From contig NC_091967.1 of assembly GCF_036711975.1 (NCBI RefSeq), forward strand, positions 17,236,001 through 17,300,000: a DNA stretch of 64,000 nucleotides. The letters are read 5' to 3'. A model generated the notes under the pieces. The model was given only the letters and a program-made list of their open reading frames with translations, was not told the DNA's origin and did no database searches. Shown here piece by piece: positions 53,201-59,200 of this stretch (position 1 is its first letter; every line of letters begins with the position of its first letter). The stretch comes from Onthophagus taurus (lineage: Eukaryota; Arthropoda; Insecta; Coleoptera; Scarabaeidae). Made by a program: the position numbers and the translations under genes.

Positions 53201-56200
53201 TGCAAAATTATTGCTCGAACAACAATTTTTAACAATCACCATGAGGCTCAATGGTCTAGGGGTATGATTCTCGCTTTGGGTGCGAGAGGTCCCGGGTTCA
53301 AATCCCGGTTGAGCCCATTTCTTTTTCCATATTTTAGCAAAATTTTCAGTTTCCTGCAGTTTTACTTTGCTGCAGTTTCCTATGATATATTTTCTTTTTG
53401 AACGCAAACCTTTTCTAGATCGTTAAATTTCTTAATTCTGATATTATACTGACACTAACATGTCAAAAGTGATGCTGAGTACGTTTACAGCAATATTTAA
53501 TTTCTTTCTTGCAAAATTATTGCTCGAACAACAATTTTTAACAATCACCATGAGGCTCAATGGTCTAGGGGTATGATTCTCGCTTTGGGTGCGAGAGGTC
53601 CCGGGTTCAAATCCCGGTTGAGCCCATTTCTTTTTCCATATTTTAGCAAAATTTTCAGTTTCCTGCAGTTTTACTTTGCTGCAGTTTCCTATGATACATT
53701 TTCTTTTTGAACGCAAACCTTTTCTAGATCGTTAAATTTCTTAATTCTGATATTATACTGACACTAACATCTCAAAAGTGATGCTGAGTACGTTCACAGC
53801 AATATTTAATTTCTTTCTTGCAAAATTATTGCTCGAACAACAATTTTTAACAATCACCATGAGGCTCAATGGTCTAGGGGTATGATTCTCGCTTTGGGTG
53901 CGAGAGGTCCCGGGTTCAAATCCCGGTTGAGCCCATTTCTTTTTCCATATTTTAGCTAAATTTGCAGTTTCCTGCAGTTTTACTTTGTTGTAATTCCCTA
54001 TGATATATTTTCTTTTTGAACGCAAACCTTTTCTAGATCGTTAAATTTCTTAATTCTGATATTATACTGACTGTAACATGTCAAAAGTGATCCTGAGTAC
54101 GTTCACAGCAATATTTAATTTCTTTCTTGCAAACTTATTGCTCGAACAAGACTTCTTAACAATCACCATGAGGCTCAATGGTCTAGGGGTATGGTATTTT
54201 TCTTTTGGACGTTAAATATATCTAATTCCTTCATTCTCAAGTAGCGTGAATGTTGACACATCAACGTCACTTGATTTGCAAACTACCAACTTAGCGCCAT
54301 GGGTTGGAGTCTCCTTAGTGGAATATACAAGGACGTAGATAAGTGGTTTATTTTGCTATCGAAAGGAATTTAGAACTGACAGCTTTTATTACTTCCTAGG
54401 TTCAATTAGAATGTCAGATACGAACACAACTCAAGATATTTAATTTTCCCCGTAATTATATAATATTTACGCAATAATTAGCCAAATTAACGTAATAGAC
54501 ACGTTAAACCCTCTGATTTTCCCTATCAAATCTAGCCCTTTAACGGGGAATCACGTTCGTAATCAGAGCCTCGGCCCTAGGGGGTGTTGGGGGTATTTAC
54601 GGAGAACAGTGGCACCTTCATTAACCACCGCCCCCCGTTCAGTCAGTATCACTGCGATATCTCGTTCCGTTTAATTACAGGGATTGGTGTGTGTCGCGCC
54701 AACTGTGGTGGGGCCACCGGGTGCCGGTCTACTTCTGCGGATCGGATGTCGACACCACCCCCAAAGCTTCAAACACCCGGACTACGATCGCCGTCGCTGC
54801 GCGGAACATTGATGAGGCGAGATCCAAAGCGGCTGCCCTTCTATCACGACCCCCCGACACCCTTCACATTCGACAAGACGAGGATGTCCTGGACACTTGG
54901 TTTTCATCGGCACTTTTACCATTTTCAGCATTTGGATGGCCTCAACAGGTAAGCGATTTTTTTTCATCCTTTTAGGAAAAGAACTTTAATTTGGACGAAA
55001 AAATTTGCTGAAAAAAGCTTTGGCATTGTGATGCAAGGTTAACACGACTTTTATACGTTATTTAGAAAATCCTCACGCGACTTTTTTATGTAACATTTAG
55101 GTTGGCAGTCTTGGCGATTATTTAATAGGACCACTGTTTTACCAGACAAATTAAATGAGCATAAACATACCAATTTTTGGAAAATGATCTACCTCTAGTT
55201 AATGCATGATGCTGTTGCACCACATTTCGGCCTTGGAACAATGAGTAGTTCGCATGCTTGAAGTTGACGGTGCTTGAAGGTGATTAAACAGAGAAATTGC
55301 CAAAGCAGGATGATACGAAATCTCGGTAAGCAGTTAATCACTTCTTTTAAGCTTCTTGGCGTTTTTGAAATGATAGAAAGAGAAGAATAAGGTACTGGGA
55401 ACGAGAACAATCAATGTGCCGTAAGAGAAGTGGAATTGCACGTTTGTGATTGAGGATGCTGGAGCGCGGACATTTTCGAGCGAAACCAAGTACCAAAATC
55501 AGTACATCAGTACAACCTATGGTTTAATAGAAATGTTCTTGTATTTTAAGTACTTGGAATTTTCTGTCTTGTTGTTGTTATGTAAGAAGAAGAGACAAGA
55601 TTTTTTTGTGCATGGTATCTTAGAAGCACTTTCTAAAGAATTTTAGACCCTATAACAAAGTAACATCAAAGTAAACCAACTTAATAGCAACCCAATCAAA
55701 TCTCAAAACTTGTCAACATTGAAGCATCACTATTACAAAGTAACTCATTACAGAAGTAACCCAATCATATCACAACGAAAGCCAACCCCAAAATAACTTA
55801 ACCCGTTATTGGTCGCTAGGTCAATCATAGCATACGAAAACAAGTAGCTATGTGAAAGAAAATCTCACATAGCGACCAATGACGGGTTAACCACAAAGTG
55901 ACCTAACCCAACCTCCAAAACTTCTCAACCTTAAAGGAATATAATTACAAATTCATTTATCTCCAAAGCAAGTCAATCGAACCCCAAAGCTACTCAACTA
56001 GAAAGTACCTCAAATTTTAAAGCAACTCAACAGCAAAGTAACTCAAACAAAAGTCACCTTACCCTATCATAAAGTTTTTCAACGTTAATGATTACTAAGA
56101 TTAGTAAAATTTCTAAGATTACTATTAATCGGAAAACCAAATCGTTGGATTGGCAGAGGTGGGCCAGTTGCATGGCTATCACATTCTCCAGATTGCATTC

Positions 56201-59200
56201 TGAAACAAAACTTTTGTGGGGCTTGTCTACATTTCATACTTTAGAAGAGCTGCGCGACCGGATCAGTCATAGTCTTCGTGTAGTCCGCGATAGCCCTAGA
56301 ATTCTTGAGCGGTTTGACGACACTAAGCAATAATAAAAATTGTTACTAATTAATCTCAATTTTGTAATTAGTCTTGTTACATAAATTACAATAGATCATA
56401 CAATTAGTCACACAATTAAACCCATGGTCGCTTATGCTTCATTGATATGGTGGCCATGACGAATTACAAGACTGCGCAATAACTAAGCTTAACTTAAGCT
56501 CGGATACAACATTTTTTTAAGTTGAAGTTCTTGCCATAAACTTTTGCACTGTTTTGGACCTTAAAATGGATAGAAAGGGGCATCGATAAACATGTGTGAA
56601 AATTTTCGGAAAGGTTCGCCTAACACCTACTGATATTAAGCAATACATAAGGATCTAGATGTGTCCTAAACCTTTGGAGGACTTAAGTTACAATAGATCC
56701 TATAGGTCACGGTGACGGATGGGGCCGCTCCCCTCAGCCTGACAGCAATAATAATAATAATACATACATCATGTTGGTGAAATTTGGCCAAGCAATTCAG
56801 AGACGCCTGTATACTTATGTAGGTTGATTATAGCTCATATATAGCTCACATATGCCTTTTACTCTTAATAAATATTAGTGTTTCTTTTTGTATTCCAACT
56901 TTGTTACTATTGATGTTTTCCCTGAAGATGATTTAATTAACAACGAAATCGGTAATAAATAAAATTTTGAGTATCATTGAAAAAAAAACAAAACAATTTA
57001 TTTATCTAAAAGAAAAAATCTTTGTAATTAGATTGATCGTCGTAAAAATACATTTTCTTATTTTATGTAGGACGCTTCTTCCTCAAGTTTTGTGAAAGTA
57101 GGTAGAAGTCGTAAAACGACCAGAGGTATGATAAGGCGACTGGCGTTGTGAGACGTACAAATCCGGGTTTACGATCGGATAATAATTTTGAATACCGCAA
57201 TAAAGTTATAGTGGGCTGTAAAAGAATTTCGGAGATAAAATTCTTAAATGCCAATGTGATAACGTATTATCTTGGTAGAAAGATAGATGTTTTAACAAGC
57301 GGCTCAATGGTCTAGGGGTATGATTCTCGCTTTGGGTGCGAGAGGTCCCGGGTTCAAATCCCGGTTGAGCCCATTTTTTTTTTTTAATTTTAATTTTTAC
57401 ACTTGAATTTGAAAGGTATCTACGATTCATTTTATGTTTAACTTATCTTAAGTGGTCTAATGTAATTTGTCATGTAACATATTGATCAGAAGTTGTTATT
57501 CCTTGTTTCACAAATAAACTTTAACGAGCGTAAAACATATCGGCATCATCACATCAAGGGTTCGGTTTCTCCCATCTTCTTCCTTCTCGATACGTATGTA
57601 CGATAGGGAAACTGCAAACAACGGAATGCATTTACGTCGGCTTTGTGCTGCTTAACTACGTTATTGCCGACCGAACTCTGGTAATTCATGCCGAAGGTAC
57701 TTCACCTCCGTGAAATGGGCGGGCGGCGCCAGTTTCCAAACTGTGAAGTGATGAAGATAGCTGACGCCGATGATGCCGGAAGACTTTCGAAACGCGGAGG
57801 GAGCGAGCTAAGACGTAATTTGCGAGCCCACTTGTCAAGTAAACGTCGTAATTTGGCCCTCCTTCGAACGTCTCCTCGTCCTTTCGTTTTCCACTTGAGC
57901 CGCGATCGTTCAAATTACGAACTCTCGTTAACTATTAATTACGTGTTATCGCTTTTGTATACTTTACCTATATTCGTATTGAAGATTCATTAATTAATTA
58001 AATTTAGGAATACAATCATAAAGTCATTAATGTTTTTTGTTACAGACTGAAGATCTTAAAAAATTATATCCTCTATCAATCATGGAAACTGGCCACGATA
58101 TTTTATTTTTTTGGGTAGCAAGGATGGTTATGTTAGGTACACAATTAACTGGTCAACTTCCGTTTTCTAAAATTCTTCTGCATGGAATAGTTTGTGATGC
58201 GCATGGAAGGAAAATGTCTAAAAGCCTTGGGAACGTAATCAGCCCTGAAGATGTTATACATGGAAGTACTTTGAAGGTAAATTTATTTTTCAGTATTAAT
58301 CTTTAATTAACTAAATGAGTGTTAGGAATTAGAGAATGCTCTGGACAAGAATTACAAATCTGGACTGATTACAAAGGAGGAATTCAATAAAGCAATCGCT
58401 GGACAGAAGAAAATGTTTCCAGAAGGAATACCTCAATGTGGTGCTGATGCCTTAAGGTTTACTTTATGTTCCCATAATATTAAAAGTAAGTATTATTGCT
58501 CATACAGTAATAATTTTGCCACAAAAAAGTGTGGTATTATAAGGGTTAAAAAGTTGTACTGGTAATTTCATATAACTCGCAATATACATATGAATGCAAT
58601 AGTTACGAAACTATTATGCACTTGCACTGTCCCACATAAAATGCATAGCTTAATAGTACAGGCATTGGGGGGAAAATTCTAGGTGTAGTGTTTTTTTTAT
58701 ATACAGGGTGATTTATAGCATACAGAGTAGACTAAAAAGGTGGTACTAGGGGCCAATTTGAAGATTTTTCTTAATAATGTTTTGACCACAACTTAATAAT
58801 CACAAAGATATAGAACGTTAAAGTTGAACAAATGGCCGAGCATTGCCATATTGTACTGTTGACACTATTTTACATTATTTATATTATCTATAAACGATTT
58901 ATAAAGCGTAAAATAAAACACTTGACGCACGATCGCAAAACACATCCGCTCTTTAGCGATGCACAAATCGAACTGAGGTGTAGTGTTAGTTTTACTTTTC
59001 GTTCAATAAAAATATACCACAATCTAGCGCTGAATAACAATTAAAACTAGAACTAACACTAGACCTAGAACTAGAAAGTTAACTAAACCCGAAAGTTTCT
59101 AGTTCTAGGTATAGTGTTAGTTCTAGTTTTACACTTGCACTGTCACTAGAACTAACATTAGACCTAGAACTAGAAACATTTGGGTTTAGCCGTACGTCTC

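Larger units (their letters stand above)
48915..54193 (+). repeat. Tandem array of 18 tRNA-Pro units (unit 305-310 bp)
   Basis: Eighteen head-to-tail units, each with a 71-76-base tRNA-Pro gene and a conserved spacer of about 233-238 bases. Start-to-start distances run 305, 306, 305, 305, 305, 306, 305, 305, 310, 308, 309, 307, 306, 308, 309, 309, 309. The spacer carries fixed blocks: TTTAGCAAAATTTTCAGTTT after the gene, and TTGCTCGAACAAC and TCACCATGA just before it. The first unit starts inside the 5' flank block and the last stops after 22 bases of tRNA. The antisense strand of most units is open for 60-93 codons but is not a gene. Confidence 0.97.
44950..54680. other. VARS2 intron 6 (9.7 kb) hosting the tRNA-Pro array
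   Basis: Left part: DUF4817 and jockey remnants (45155-46140) and one antisense tRNA-Pro (46240-46311). Middle part (46320-48900): AT-rich with CpG-rich patches near 46600-46760 and 47330-47740 and a decayed tRNA-like stretch at 48406-48441. Right part: the tandem tRNA-Pro array (48915-54193), then a featureless CpG-rich stretch to the exon. Confidence 0.6.
54949..58045. other. VARS2 intron 7
   Basis: Contains a degenerate short-repeat stretch with a hairpin (55650-56090), a DUF4817 transposase piece (56120-56335), one tRNA-Pro (57301-57372) and a CpG-rich patch (57540-57990). The rest is AT-rich. Confidence 0.5.

Noticed and set aside
49141-54025. Series of about 90-residue minus-strand reading frames
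   Set aside because: They are the reverse complement of the tRNA-Pro units and follow their period.
48915-54193. Regular direct repeats resembling a CRISPR-type array
   Set aside because: The repeated unit is a tRNA gene plus conserved spacer of about 305 bp; spacers are not unique, and the DNA is eukaryotic.
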